Origin: Streptomyces maremycinicus
GTDB lineage: Bacteria; Actinomycetota; Actinomycetes; Streptomycetales; Streptomycetaceae
NCBI RefSeq assembly: GCF_001184025.1
Contig: NZ_BBYG01000009.1
Span: 434,001 to 498,000 of the forward strand
Length of the DNA stretch: 64,000 nucleotides
Direction of reading: 5' to 3'
The position numbers and the translations under genes were made by a program. Of the stretch, positions 8,456-17,445 are shown one piece after another (positions within the stretch are counted from its first letter, which is position 1; every line of letters starts with the position of its first letter). The notes under the pieces are model-generated. The model had not been told where the DNA came from. It searched no databases and worked only from the letters and a program-made list of their open reading frames with translations.

Positions 8456-9672
8456 GCCGCATCGATGACCTCATCGTGGAGCTCTGTCCGAACGGTGTAG
8501 AGCACAAGGCTCTCGGTGAGGTAGGAGAGTTCGCCCGGGGCAACGGTTTGCAGAAGTCCGACCTCACGGACGTAGGTACGCCTGCCATCCACTACGGCCA
8601 GATCCACACCTACTACGGGACATGGGCCGAGTTCACGAAGTCATTTACTGATCCGCTACTCGCCGCTCGGCTGCGCCGCGCAGCGCCGGGCGATCTCGTC
8701 ATCGCCACCACGAGCGAGGACGACGAGGCGGTCGCCAAGGCCACCGCTTGGCTTGGCGAAGGGGAGGTCGCAGTTAGCGGGGATGCCTACATCTACCGCC
8801 ACACGCTCGACCCAAAGTACGTCGCATATTTCTTCCAGTCACAGCAGTTCCAAGACCAGAAGAAGCGCGGGATCACAGGGGCAAAGGTGCGCCGTGTCTC
8901 CGGCGACCATCTTGCAAAGATAAGGATTCCCGTTCCGCCGTCGGAGATTCAGGTAGAGATCGTATCGATTCTTGACAAGATGAGCTATCTACAAGCTGAT
9001 CTTGAAGCAGAGCTTGAATTGCGCTCCCGCCAGTACGCGCATTACCGCGATTCCCTCTTGACATTCGTTGAAGACGAGGAGGTCCGCTGGACTCAGATGG
9101 GTGACGTTACGACGATCGTTCGCGGCGCTTCGCCGCGACCGATTCAGGCATTCCTCACCGACGACGCGGCTGGCGTGCCATGGATCAAGATCGGCGACGT
9201 TCCACCAGGCGGAAAGTACATCACTGGAACCGCTGAGCGCGTCACACAGGCCGGGGCCGAGAAGTCGCGCATGGTTCATCCGGGCGACTTTGTGCTATCG
9301 AACTCGATGAGCTTCGGCCGCCCATACATCTCCAAGATCAAAGGGGCAATTCACGACGGCTGGCTTGCGATCAGTGGATTCGAGGACTCTTACCTGCCTG
9401 ACTTCCTCTACCACCTGTTGCGATCGACACCGCTCCAGGCCGACTTCAAGAGGCGCGCTGGATCGAGCACCGTGTCGAACCTCAACGCGGGCATCGTTAG
9501 GTCGGTACTAGTCCCGGTGCCCTCGCTAGAGGTGCAAGAGCGAATCGTCGGCATCCTCGACAAGTTCGACGCTCTGGTGAACGTGCACCTTCCTGCTGAG
9601 CTCAAGGCACGACAAACGCAGTACGAGTACTATCTCGACAAGCTCCTCGCGTTTAAGGAGGCGGTGGCGTGA
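8452..9672 (+). CDS. hsdS: Type I restriction-modification system, specificity subunit
   Basis: A 406-residue HsdS with two target-recognition domains. The first half reads from LCPNGVEHKALGEVGEFARG to the conserved KIRIPVPPSEIQVEIVSILDKM spacer helix. The second half runs from WTQMGDVTTIVRGASPRP to VLVPVPSLEVQERIVGILDKF. This duplicated TRD-plus-coiled-coil layout reads the two halves of a bipartite site. The GTG start overlaps the hsdM stop (GTGA) and its stop overlaps the hsdR start. The recognised sequence cannot be deduced from the protein. Confidence 0.93.
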   Translation: MSRIDDLIVELCPNGVEHKALGEVGEFARGNGLQKSDLTDVGTPAIHYGQIHTYYGTWAEFTKSFTDPLLAARLRRAAPGDLVIATTSEDDEAVAKATAWLGEGEVAVSGDAYIYRHTLDPKYVAYFFQSQQFQDQKKRGITGAKVRRVSGDHLAKIRIPVPPSEIQVEIVSILDKMSYLQADLEAELELRSRQYAHYRDSLLTFVEDEEVRWTQMGDVTTIVRGASPRPIQAFLTDDAAGVPWIKIGDVPPGGKYITGTAERVTQAGAEKSRMVHPGDFVLSNSMSFGRPYISKIKGAIHDGWLAISGFEDSYLPDFLYHLLRSTPLQADFKRRAGSSTVSNLNAGIVRSVLVPVPSLEVQERIVGILDKFDALVNVHLPAELKARQTQYEYYLDKLLAFKEAVA

Positions 9673-12600
9673 GCGAGTCATCGGCCGTTCACTACGAGCC
9701 CATCGCCGTCTCGTCGGAGAGCACGGTCGTGGCGGAGTTTTTGCCAGACGGGGTGAGCGACTCGGCGTATCAGTCCGAGGCTGACCTGGAGCGGGAGTTC
9801 ATCAAACTCCTGCAGGGTCAAGCATACGAGTACCTCTCTATCACGACCGAAGCGCAGCTCATCGCGAATCTGCGCACCCAACTCGAAGCCCTGAACGGGA
9901 TCAAGTTCTCCGAGGCCGAATGGGAACAGTTCTTCTCCGAAAAGATCGTTGGGGCGAATGACGGAATCGTTGAGAAGACGGTTCGCCTCCAGGAGGACCA
10001 CGTTCAGGTCCTGAAGCGTGACGACGACTCAACGAAGAACGTTCACCTCATTGATAAGACGAACGTCCACAACAATCGGCTTCAGGTGATCAACCAGTAC
10101 GAGATCGGCCAGGGCGAGGGCGGCGCTCGGCGCTCCAACCGCTACGACGTGACCGTGCTTGTCAACGGCCTGCCGCTGGTGCACATCGAGCTCAAGCGCC
10201 GTGGGGTGGACATCCGGGAAGCGTTCAACCAGATAGACCGCTACCAGCGGGACAGCTTTTGGGCCGGCTCTGGGCTGTTCGAGTACGTGCAACTCTTCGT
10301 GATCAGCAACGGCACGTTGACGAAGTACTATTCCAACACGACCCGCCGTCAGCACCTGTATGAGCAAGCCTCGGCGAAGAAGACAAAGAAGACCTCCAAC
10401 TCGTTCGAGTTCACCTCGTGGTGGGCTGATGCGCAGAACAAGCCGATCCAGGACCTAACCGGGTTCACTAAGACTTTCTTCGCCAAGCACTCGCTGCTCA
10501 ACGTCCTGACGCGCTACTGCGTCCTGACCGCTGACCGGCTCCTACTGGTGATGCGGCCCTATCAGATCGTCGCCACCGAGCGCGTCATCCAACGGATCAA
10601 TATCGCCACCAACTACAAGCAGCTCGGCTCACTCGCGGCTGGCGGCTACGTGTGGCATACGACCGGATCTGGCAAGACGCTCACCTCATTCAAGACCGCA
10701 CAGCTCGCCTCACGATTGCCGAGCGTCAACAAGGTCTTGTTCGTGGTCGACCGCAAAGACCTCGACTACCAGACCATGCGCGAGTACGACCGCTTCGAGA
10801 AAGGCGCCGCCAACTCCAACACCTCAACCGCGGTGCTAAAGAAGCAGCTCGAAGATCCGGACGCGCAGATCATTATTACTACGATCCAGAAGCTCTCTAC
10901 CTTCATCAACGGCAATAAAGGTCACGCAATCTACGACGGCCATGTCGTGTTGATCTTCGATGAGTGTCACCGCTCTCAGTTCGGCGACATGCATACTGCG
11001 ATCACCAAGTCGTTCAAGCGGTACAACATCTTCGGATTCACTGGCACTCCGATCTTCGCCGTTAACTCCGGGACGGGCGGCAACCCAAAACTGCGCACCA
11101 CGCCCCAAGCATTCGGCTGCTACCAGCACGGCGACCCAATGAAATGCTCGCCGGCGAATCACCAGATGGCGATCCACACCTACACGATCGTGGATGCCAT
11201 CAACGATAAGAACGTCTTGCCGTTCCGAATCGACTACGTCAACACAATCAAGCTCCCCAAGGGGGTGAGCGACAAGCAGGTCTCAGCGATCGACACCGAG
11301 CGGGCATTGCTCGCACCCGAGCGCCTGAGCCAGGTGGTCCGCTACACGCTGGAACACTTCGACCAGAAGACGAAACGAACCCAGGGATACGACTATTCCG
11401 TCGTGGCTAACGTTGCTGAGGTTGTGGGCGGTCGCACCAAGGTTGCCGAGCTCAAGCAGGCAAGCCGGCTCAAAGGCTTCAACGCTATCTTCGCCACCGC
11501 ATCGATCGACGCTGCCAAGCGATACTACCTGGAGTTCACGCGCCAACAGGACGAGCTGACCCCTGACCGCCGACTCAAGGTCGCCACGATCTTCTCCTAC
11601 GCCGCCAACGAGGACGCGGGAGACGACTACTTGGATGAGGAAGGCTTCGAGACCAGCTCCCTCGACCAGTCGTCCCGGGACTTCCTTGATGAGGCCATCA
11701 AGGACTACAACGCACTCTTCGGCACCAGCTACGACACCAGCAGCGACAAGTTCCAGAATTACTATAAAGATCTGTCGCTGCGGCTAAAGAATCGCCAACT
11801 CGATCTGGTCATCGTCGTCAACATGTTCCTGACCGGTTTCGACGCCACCACGATGAACACGCTGTTCGTCGACAAGCGCCTGGTCAACCACGGCCTCCTC
11901 CAAGCGTACTCGCGCACCAACCGCATCCTGAACTCAGTCAAGACCTACGGCAACATTGTCTCCTTCCGCGACCTCGAAGAAGAGACCAACGACGCCATCG
12001 CACTGTTCGGCAACAAGGATGCCCGCGGCATCGTGCTCCTGAAGCCGTACGCTGAGTACTACGCCGAGTACGCCGACAGGGCGAACGAGCTTCTGTCCAG
12101 GTTCCCGCTCGGCCGTCCGATCGTCGGGGAGGCGGCCCAGAAGGAGTTCATCGCCCTCCTCGGCGCGATCCTTCGGCTGCAGAACATCTTGACCTCGTTC
12201 GATGACTTCGCAGGCAACGAAGTCCTCAGCGCACGCCAGATGCAGGACTACCGCAGCATCTACCTCAATCTCTATGCCGAGTTCCGTAAGGAGCGGCAGG
12301 GCGAGAAGGAGTCGATCAACGACGACGTCGTCTTCGAGATCGAGTTGATCAAGCAGGTTGAGATAAATGTCGACTACATTCTCATGCTCGTCAGCAAGTG
12401 GCGCGAAGTGTGCGGCAACGGCGCGGATAAGGAGATGAGCGCCCTCATGGATATCCAGCGCTCGGTTGATTCCAGCCCGACCCTGCGCAACAAGAAGGAC
12501 CTCGTCATGGACTTCGTCGACCGCGTCTCCACTTCGGGCGAGATCGACGAGGAGTGGCGCACCTACATCGACGCACAGAGGACGGCGGAACTCGACGCCA

Positions 12601-12827
12601 TCATCGCCGAGGAGAACCTCAAGCCTGACGAGACTAAGGCTTTCATCAAACGCGCATTCCACGACGGCGCCATCCCGACAACCGGCACCGCGGTCACAAA
12701 GATCCTTCCGCCGACATCACGGTTCTTGGCAGATGGTGGCCACGGCGAGAAGAAGCAGCGCGTCCTGACCCTCCTAAGAGCGTTTTTTGAGCGCTTCTCC
12801 GGGCTCTTGCCCGGTGGTAGAGAGTAG
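9669..12827 (+). CDS. hsdR: Type I restriction-modification system, R subunit
   Basis: A 1052-residue restriction and translocation subunit. The N-terminal PD-(D/E)XK nuclease has D160 and the E174-L-K176 core in VHIELKRRG. The superfamily 2 motor has Walker A TGSGKT near 332-337 and DECH at 431-434 (LIFDECHRSQFGD). The VVNMFLTGFDA and LVNHGLLQAYSRTNRI segments are typical helicase motifs V-VI. The length and motif order match complete HsdR proteins, so the system looks intact. It cuts unmodified incoming DNA after ATP-driven translocation. The GTG start lies in a GTGA overlap with hsdS. Confidence 0.95.
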   Translation: MSESSAVHYEPIAVSSESTVVAEFLPDGVSDSAYQSEADLEREFIKLLQGQAYEYLSITTEAQLIANLRTQLEALNGIKFSEAEWEQFFSEKIVGANDGIVEKTVRLQEDHVQVLKRDDDSTKNVHLIDKTNVHNNRLQVINQYEIGQGEGGARRSNRYDVTVLVNGLPLVHIELKRRGVDIREAFNQIDRYQRDSFWAGSGLFEYVQLFVISNGTLTKYYSNTTRRQHLYEQASAKKTKKTSNSFEFTSWWADAQNKPIQDLTGFTKTFFAKHSLLNVLTRYCVLTADRLLLVMRPYQIVATERVIQRINIATNYKQLGSLAAGGYVWHTTGSGKTLTSFKTAQLASRLPSVNKVLFVVDRKDLDYQTMREYDRFEKGAANSNTSTAVLKKQLEDPDAQIIITTIQKLSTFINGNKGHAIYDGHVVLIFDECHRSQFGDMHTAITKSFKRYNIFGFTGTPIFAVNSGTGGNPKLRTTPQAFGCYQHGDPMKCSPANHQMAIHTYTIVDAINDKNVLPFRIDYVNTIKLPKGVSDKQVSAIDTERALLAPERLSQVVRYTLEHFDQKTKRTQGYDYSVVANVAEVVGGRTKVAELKQASRLKGFNAIFATASIDAAKRYYLEFTRQQDELTPDRRLKVATIFSYAANEDAGDDYLDEEGFETSSLDQSSRDFLDEAIKDYNALFGTSYDTSSDKFQNYYKDLSLRLKNRQLDLVIVVNMFLTGFDATTMNTLFVDKRLVNHGLLQAYSRTNRILNSVKTYGNIVSFRDLEEETNDAIALFGNKDARGIVLLKPYAEYYAEYADRANELLSRFPLGRPIVGEAAQKEFIALLGAILRLQNILTSFDDFAGNEVLSARQMQDYRSIYLNLYAEFRKERQGEKESINDDVVFEIELIKQVEINVDYILMLVSKWREVCGNGADKEMSALMDIQRSVDSSPTLRNKKDLVMDFVDRVSTSGEIDEEWRTYIDAQRTAELDAIIAEENLKPDETKAFIKRAFHDGAIPTTGTAVTKILPPTSRFLADGGHGEKKQRVLTLLRAFFERFSGLLPGGRE

Positions 12828-13036
12828 TGCGCCGTGGCCAGCGCGGATTAGCGGATTCAGAGTGCCGTGGATGCACTCTCGTCGAGCAGCGCTGCGCTGG
12901 CCCACTCGGTCTCGATCCGCAAGGCTCAGGGTCTCGGTCTACAAGGCTGACACACCGCGCCACCCGCGAACACGTCACCCCGGAGACGGAGCGCGCGGTC
13001 CTAGCTAGCTTCCGGCAGGCCACGTAGCCTCATGGC

Positions 13037-13316
13037 CGCTGCCTTATTCCCCGCCCGGCCTCAGCCCTCCACAGGATCTCCCGCTCGAGCTCGAGTTCCT
13101 TTACCCGCGCCCGCAGCTGCCGGTTCCCCTTCTCCATCGCGGTGGCCTCCACCGCCCCGAGCCGGGCGGCCCACTCGGCATCCCGCACCCACGTACCGAG
13201 CGTCTCGTGGTTAACGCCCAGGTTTTGGCCACCGACGCGTATGACCCACTCGGGCTCGATCGGTACAGAGCGACAGCATCGGCCCGGAGCCGAAACGAGT
13301 ACTTCGACGTCCCCAA
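13037..13316 (-). pseudogene. IS3-family transposase orfA, frameshifted remnant
   Basis: One frame gives MGTSKYSFRLRADAVALYRSSPSGSYASVAKTWAL and another continues as LGVNHETLGTWVRDAEWAARLG then KGNRQLRARVKELELEREILWRA. Joined, these are the HTH and leucine-zipper parts of an IS3-family OrfA. A frameshift near 13215 separates them and no OrfB follows. It is a dead insertion sequence on the right flank of the restriction-modification operon. The gap 12828-13036 shows no gene. Confidence 0.7.
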
Positions 13317-13336
13317 CGGGCGTACCTTGCTCCTCT

Positions 13337-13384
13337 CCGACTGCCCCCAGACCTACAGGTCCGACTGCCCCCAGACCTACAGGG
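13337..13384. repeat. 24-base tandem duplication
   Basis: Two copies of a 24-base unit beginning CCGACTGCCCCCAGACCTAC follow each other directly just upstream of the orfA remnant on its 5' side. It is a small duplication in decayed DNA with no obvious role. Confidence 0.7.
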
Positions 13385-13480
13385 TGGATTCCTTTGTCCG
13401 GCAGATCATGACCTCGTAGTGAGCCTTCAGGCTCCAATGAGCTGAGCAGGCCTGCCGTTTAACAGCTCTAGGGCATGAAT

Positions 13481-14364
13481 GAGCGTTTTCAGAGTGGCCA
13501 CTGGTCGGGTGACGGTGCGGTGTGAGGTCGGGGTGCGCAACGGACAGGGCTCCCGTGCCGTTGAGGGAGGTGTTCGAAGTCTCAACTCAGCAGCACAGGA
13601 GCCCTGTTGGTTCCCCATCCTGCCGCACTCGACCTCCCGCATGCCCTGGTCGAGTGGGTCACGATGCTCATCGTCACCCGTGAGGGTGACCGGCGGTGCA
13701 AACTCCCGCCGCACCGCCGTGCGCTGGTCGCACTCGTGTACCTGCGCCGCCACGACACCCTCGCCCGTATCGCCACAGGCTTCGGGATATCCGTCCGTAC
13801 CGCCCACGCCTACGTCACCGCGGTCACCGCTCTGCTCGCCGAGCAGGCGCCGGGCCTGCTGAAGACGCTGCGCACGCACGACCCGGACTTCGTCCTCCTG
13901 GACGGCACGCTCGCCGAGTGCGACCGCGTCGGCGACGGCAGGGCCGACTACTCCTCGAAGCACAAGCGGCATGGGGTGAACGTGCAGGTCGTCACGGACC
14001 CGGCTGGCGAGATCCTGTGGCTGTCGCCGGCACTGCCGGGCCGGACCCACGATCTGACGGCCGCCCGCACCCACAAGATCCTCCGGATCTGCGCGCGCCA
14101 AGGCGTCCCGATCCTCGCCGACATGGCCTACATCGGTGCGGGCGACTGGGTCACCACCGCCAAGCGCCGCCCGCCCAAAGGCGAACTCACCCTCACCGAG
14201 CGGACCAAGAACCGGGCCCTGTCCGCGGCCCGGGCACCTGTCGAACGAGGCATCGCACGGCTGAAGTCCTGGCAGATCTTCCGCAGATCCCGCATCAGCC
14301 CCAACCGCATGAGCGTCATCACCAAAGCTGTCCTCACCCTGGAGAGGCAACGCTGAAAACGCTC
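13481..14364 (+). mobile_element. Intact IS5-family insertion sequence with terminal inverted repeats
   Basis: Terminal inverted repeats are GAGCGTTTTCAGAGTGGCC (13481-13499) and its near-complement at 14346-14364, matching at 16 of 19 positions. Both ends are flanked by the trinucleotide AAT (13478-13480 and 14365-14367), a 3-base target duplication as expected for several IS5-family groups such as ISL2. It encloses one transposase gene, making it about 884 bases and structurally complete. Confidence 0.8.
13607..14356 (+). CDS. IS5-family transposase (DDE_Tnp_4 type)
   Basis: A 249-residue transposase. The N-terminal HTH region ([28 protein letters not shown]) is followed by a DDE core: D in [15 protein letters not shown] in [13 protein letters not shown] and E in [15 protein letters not shown]. 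All three catalytic residues are present and the frame is uninterrupted, so it may be active. It fills the insertion sequence from near the left inverted repeat to the right one. I use the start at 13607; an earlier start inside the inverted repeat region is possible. Confidence 0.85.
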   Translation: MVPHPAALDLPHALVEWVTMLIVTREGDRRCKLPPHRRALVALVYLRRHDTLARIATGFGISVRTAHAYVTAVTALLAEQAPGLLKTLRTHDPDFVLLDGTLAECDRVGDGRADYSSKHKRHGVNVQVVTDPAGEILWLSPALPGRTHDLTAARTHKILRICARQGVPILADMAYIGAGDWVTTAKRRPPKGELTLTERTKNRALSAARAPVERGIARLKSWQIFRRSRISPNRMSVITKAVLTLERQR

Positions 14365-14566
14365 AATGACCCGCCGCCAACCTTCCAGGAGCGGGCTTCG
14401 AGGTGAGCTCGTCTAACGCCTGACCGACTCGCTCTCCACCGAGGTCGCCAAACATCCCGAGGCTGGCTAGCGAATCGAACTGGTCCAGTTGCTCGCAGAG
14501 TTTCCCTCAGCTTGCCCTAACGCGCTAGGCTCAGAAGTGTCAGTTTTGCAAGCCTGAGGAGCTGCA

Positions 14567-14944
14567 ATGAGCGTGATCATTCGCATCAACATCCCCGGCG
14601 CCACCGTGGAGACCAGGACCGTAGGCAGTGACGTACACATCGAGGTCACTCAGATCGGAGAGGTAGACAGTCCCGCAACACAGACGACACCAGGGGGGCT
14701 AGCACCCATGATCAAGTCTGGCGATCTAGAGGCGGGCGAGACTCTCTTCTGGTTCCGCCCTCGGCTCGGCCTCCGCCACGAGGCCACAGTCCTGCCTAAC
14801 GGATGGCTGTCGTTTGAAGGTAAGCCGTATCGAACTCCGTCGGGAGCAGCAGTAGCTGCCGCTGGGTCGCAGGCGGACGGCTGGACGGCATGGAGGCGAG
14901 AACGCGATGGCATGATCATCGGTTCTCTCCGCAAGACACGCTAG
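14567..14944 (+). CDS. Small protein with RAMA-like modified-DNA reader domain
   Basis: A 125-residue protein. The C-terminal 70 residues, LEAGETLFWFRPRLGLRHEATVLPNGWLSFEG then KPYRTPSGAAVAAAG and GWTAWRRERDGMIIGSLRK, match the RAMA (restriction adenine methylase associated) pattern: two strands, a G-x-Y-x-SPSxAA helix and a GWxxWR end. RAMA domains are proposed to recognise modified bases in restriction and defence proteins. The N-terminal 50 residues are unassigned. The ATG at 14567 follows GAGGAGC. It lies 1.7 kb beyond hsdR, separated by insertion sequences, so a link to the type I system is inference. Confidence 0.6.
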   Translation: MSVIIRINIPGATVETRTVGSDVHIEVTQIGEVDSPATQTTPGGLAPMIKSGDLEAGETLFWFRPRLGLRHEATVLPNGWLSFEGKPYRTPSGAAVAAAGSQADGWTAWRRERDGMIIGSLRKTR

Positions 14945-15195
14945 CCCAACCGTCGATGACGCCATCTGAGTATCGGGCGCCATTCGGTTTCGCAATACAC
15001 CAAGCACCCTCGGGGCCTCCATCACGGATGCATAACGACAGAGTGAAGTAGGCGGCATACATCACCAAATTGCGCGAGCTCGAGTCTTGTTTGAGCTTGA
15101 GGTGAACTCAACTCCCATTTTAGTTAGTTAGCCTAAGCAGCGCCTTAATGGCTTCAACTTTGCCCACTTTCAAAATTGGCGGGAAGGGAAAACCG

Positions 15196-15345
15196 ATGCG
15201 TAAAAGCTGCTTTCGAATCATTGGCGAGGCACTACGGACAGGCGACGGGACACTGCGCCTCGCATTTCTGATGATCACGGGTGTCACGTGCGCTGCCATG
15301 CTGGTTGCCGTGTGGGCCGCTGCGAGGCTTACCGGATTGATCTAG
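15196..15345 (+). CDS. Small single-span membrane protein
   Basis: A 49-residue product with a basic N-terminus (MRKSCFRIIGEALRTGDGTLRL) and one transmembrane helix (AFLMITGVTCAAMLVAVWAAARL). I chose the ATG at 15196 because GGGAAGGGAA lies just upstream; the longer frame from 15148 starts inside AT-rich leader. Function is unknown. It is the last gene before the half-tRNA attachment site. Confidence 0.5.
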   Translation: MRKSCFRIIGEALRTGDGTLRLAFLMITGVTCAAMLVAVWAAARLTGLI

Positions 15346-15545
15346 ACCCTGTCGGCCACGTCTGATTGGCAACCTTCACGGACCTGGGCGAGCCCTGGGA
15401 CAACTCCGCCGTTCCGCCGTTCATCTGGAGCAGCGGGGCACTTGGGTACAAGCTCCAGCAGACGCTGGACTATCCGTGGACTGATCTCGGTCTTCTGACC
15501 CCTTCCGAGGCCCTGACCAGCACTTCCTCAGCGACCCGAAGGGCC

Positions 15546-15588
15546 CTCCGGAGCCGTGTGCGCAGGTTCGAATCCTGCCGGGGGCACC
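15546..15588 (+). other. 3' half of a tRNA-Arg(CCG)-like gene: attachment-site core
   Basis: The sequence reads as anticodon loop CTCCGGA, stem GCCG, variable loop, a perfect five-pair T arm around TTCGAAT and the acceptor strand CGGGGGC followed by ACC. No 5' tRNA half precedes it, so it is not a functional tRNA. Such anticodon-to-3'-end fragments are the att identity segments of tyrosine-integrase AICEs. Because the sequence to the left is not tRNA, this is the right junction of element A and at the same time the left boundary of element B, whose int gene lies 260 bases to the right. Confidence 0.65.
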
Positions 15589-15604
15589 TTGTATGAGGTG
15601 CCCA

Positions 15605-15644
15605 AAGACCCCGCCACCAGCGCGAATGCTGGGGACGGGGTCTT
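15605..15644. terminator. Stem-loop terminator after the attachment core
   Basis: A strong hairpin with arms AAGACCCCGCCACCAGC and GCTGGGGACGGGGTCTT around a six-base loop. It sits directly after the tRNA-derived segment and would terminate tRNA transcription in an intact tRNA context. Confidence 0.65.
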
Positions 15645-15693
15645 CGCGTATGTGCAGGCGGATGCCGTCGAAAGCAGCCGTTTGCCAGTGATC

Positions 15694-15717
15694 ACGTAAT
15701 GACGGCGTAATGATCTT
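15694..15717 (+). repeat. Direct repeat CGTAATGA pair: putative integrase arm site
   Basis: Two copies of CGTAATGA are spaced eleven bases apart between the attachment core and int. A 24-base match with 21 identities occurs at 35440-35463 in the same orientation. Arm-type binding sites on both sides of attP are a known property of AICE integrases such as that of pSAM2; their assignment here is inference. Confidence 0.45.
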
Positions 15718-15791
15718 GGTGGGCTTTCCCGCAGGTCAGCAGCCATTCCCGGGGCCCTGAGCGTAGCCCTGCGGCCTATACGTGGACTGAC

Positions 15792-15832
15792 GAACGGGAG
15801 CCCCGAACCTCTCCGGTCCGGGGCTCCCGTTC
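15792..15832. terminator. Terminator downstream of int
   Basis: A near-perfect 15-base-pair stem, GAACGGGAGCCCCGA paired with TCCGGGGCTCCCGTTC, 19 bases after the int stop. It would end the rep-xis-int transcript. Confidence 0.75.
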
Positions 15833-15850
15833 ATCGGTCATGCCGTTGTG

Positions 15851-17236
15851 TCAGTCCGGGGCGTCCTCCTCCCCCAGCCCTTGCATGATCCGGTCGTTCA
15901 TCTCCTGCTCCTGGCCGTCGATGCACTTGGCGTAGATCTTGAGCAGGACGTCGACGGAGTGCCCTGCGCGGGCGGCGACCTCCGGGGCCGGCACACCGGA
16001 GTTGAGCCACTGAGAGACTCCCGCGTGCCGGAGGTCGTACGGCCGGAAGGCCAGGACCGACGACACCTGATGCGGCATGAGCGCCAGTTCCCGAGCCTGC
16101 TTCCATGCCCGCGAGTACGACGAGGCCGCGATCACGTTGCCCCGCTCGCTGGAGAACAGCCGACCGTCCTCCGCCGTACCGAACTCCTTCAGATGCTCGC
16201 GGAGCAGCCGAACCAGCGGAGGCGGAATCGGCACGATGCGCACCTCTCCTTCGGCTCGCTGCTTCAGACCACGCCGGTCGTGCGCCTCACCGGAGTCGGT
16301 CCACACCTTCCCGGCCGTGGGACGGGTCTCCGCCAGCTCGATGCGACCCCAGCCCTGTGCCGGAAGCGTGCAGTCGGAGCGGCGAAGCCCGAGTGCTTCC
16401 CCCGGTCGCATGGCCGCGTAGTAGAGGCACGCGAAGAAGCCCCGCAGGCGCCGGCCGCTGGCCCGCTCATAGCCACCCACGTAGGTGAGCGCGGTCAGCA
16501 GCTCCCGTGCCTGCCGCGGGTTGACCACCACCCGGCGGTCGACTTCCTGCACCGCCCGCTTGCCTCTCTTACGCCGGACACGGCTCAGGGGGTTGGAGGT
16601 GAGGTGCTCCAGCTCCACCGCGAATTCCAGTGCGTTGAAGACGACCGCGCGCCGGCGCCGGTAGGTCTGAGTGGCCGCGGGCTTGCCGTCCAGCCTCCGA
16701 CCCAACCCGTCGATCAGCTCATGCACACGGGTGATCTCTTGCAGCTCCCCCACCGGAAGCGAAGCCCGCTCGATCCACCGCACGGCAGAGGCGATCTCCT
16801 CCGACCGCTCCCGCTCTCTGCGAGGTACCGGAAGAACGTACGAGCGCAGCGCCCGCCGCAGCACCTCCGAAGCGGGTCGCCCCCGCCCAGGCTTGACCAG
16901 GACGGGAACGACTGTCGCCAAGGCATCCGTCATGCTGTCCCGCTGCTTCGCGGACGCCTCCGCCCACCGCGCATCCACGTACTTGAGCGCCAGGTCGAGG
17001 AACGACAGCGACGCCTTTCCGCCCCGAAGCGAGTCCGGCAGACCAGTCACGGTGTCGAACGGTTCACCCTTGTCAGCGGCACGGAGGAGCTTGGCGCGGA
17101 AGCGGTCCGCCAGCGCCTTCGTCTTGTGCGACTCGTGGAACGGCTCACCGTCCACGGACCACCGGACGAGGTACGTCGGCTTCTTCGCAGAGCGGTTGAT
17201 GCTGAGCTTCCAGATGACGACCTTGTACGACTTCAC
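15851..17236 (-). CDS. int: Tyrosine recombinase (integrase) of element B
   Basis: A 461-residue site-specific recombinase. The catalytic domain shows the first arginine in YYAAMRPGEALGLRRSD, the HxxR motif YDLRHAGVSQWLNSG and the terminal GHSVDVLLKIYAKCIDGQ containing the second histidine and the nucleophilic tyrosine. The N-terminal third holds arm-binding and SAM-like regions. The ATG start overlaps the xis stop (ATGA). Its 3' end faces the tRNA-derived core at 15546, the standard int-attP layout of AICEs. It integrates and, with Xis, excises the element. Confidence 0.93.
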   Translation of the reverse strand: MKSYKVVIWKLSINRSAKKPTYLVRWSVDGEPFHESHKTKALADRFRAKLLRAADKGEPFDTVTGLPDSLRGGKASLSFLDLALKYVDARWAEASAKQRDSMTDALATVVPVLVKPGRGRPASEVLRRALRSYVLPVPRRERERSEEIASAVRWIERASLPVGELQEITRVHELIDGLGRRLDGKPAATQTYRRRRAVVFNALEFAVELEHLTSNPLSRVRRKRGKRAVQEVDRRVVVNPRQARELLTALTYVGGYERASGRRLRGFFACLYYAAMRPGEALGLRRSDCTLPAQGWGRIELAETRPTAGKVWTDSGEAHDRRGLKQRAEGEVRIVPIPPPLVRLLREHLKEFGTAEDGRLFSSERGNVIAASSYSRAWKQARELALMPHQVSSVLAFRPYDLRHAGVSQWLNSGVPAPEVAARAGHSVDVLLKIYAKCIDGQEQEMNDRIMQGLGEEDAPD

Positions 17237-17445
17237 GACGCCGCCCCCTCCGCCCGCTCCTCCAACCAGTCGTTGAGCACGTCACGCCGGACCCGCAGCT
17301 CGCCGTTCGGCAGCCGGATGCAGGCCGGGGCGAGGCGCAGTTCGCGCCAGCGGTAGAAGGTGCGTCGGGAGATTCCGCCCAGTTCGTCGAGCACCTGGCG
17401 CACGGTGAGCAGCTCGGCCGCCTTCGTACGGGTGTCACGCGCCAT
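17233..17445 (-). CDS. xis: Excisionase (MerR-like winged HTH)
   Basis: A 70-residue protein with the pattern LLTVRQVLDELGGISRRTFYRWRELRLAPACIRLPNGELRVRRDVLNDWL, the usual AlpA/Xis-type DNA-binding fold of AICE excisionases. The start at 17445 is chosen because the longer frame lies inside repSA; the gene overlaps the repSA stop by 11 bases and its own stop overlaps the int start. The tight coupling means that rep, xis and int are expressed together. Confidence 0.88.
   Translation of the reverse strand: MARDTRTKAAELLTVRQVLDELGGISRRTFYRWRELRLAPACIRLPNGELRVRRDVLNDWLEERAEGAAS

Noticed and set aside
13427-14350. 307-codon minus-strand frame across the IS5-family element
   Set aside because: It is antisense to a transposase with complete DDE residues and extends through the terminal repeats.
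15528-15746. Open frame on the minus strand ending in VPPAGFEPAHTAPEG
   Set aside because: It is the antisense translation of the tRNA 3' half; PPAGFEPA is a well-known artefact of tRNA-derived attachment sites, not a gene.
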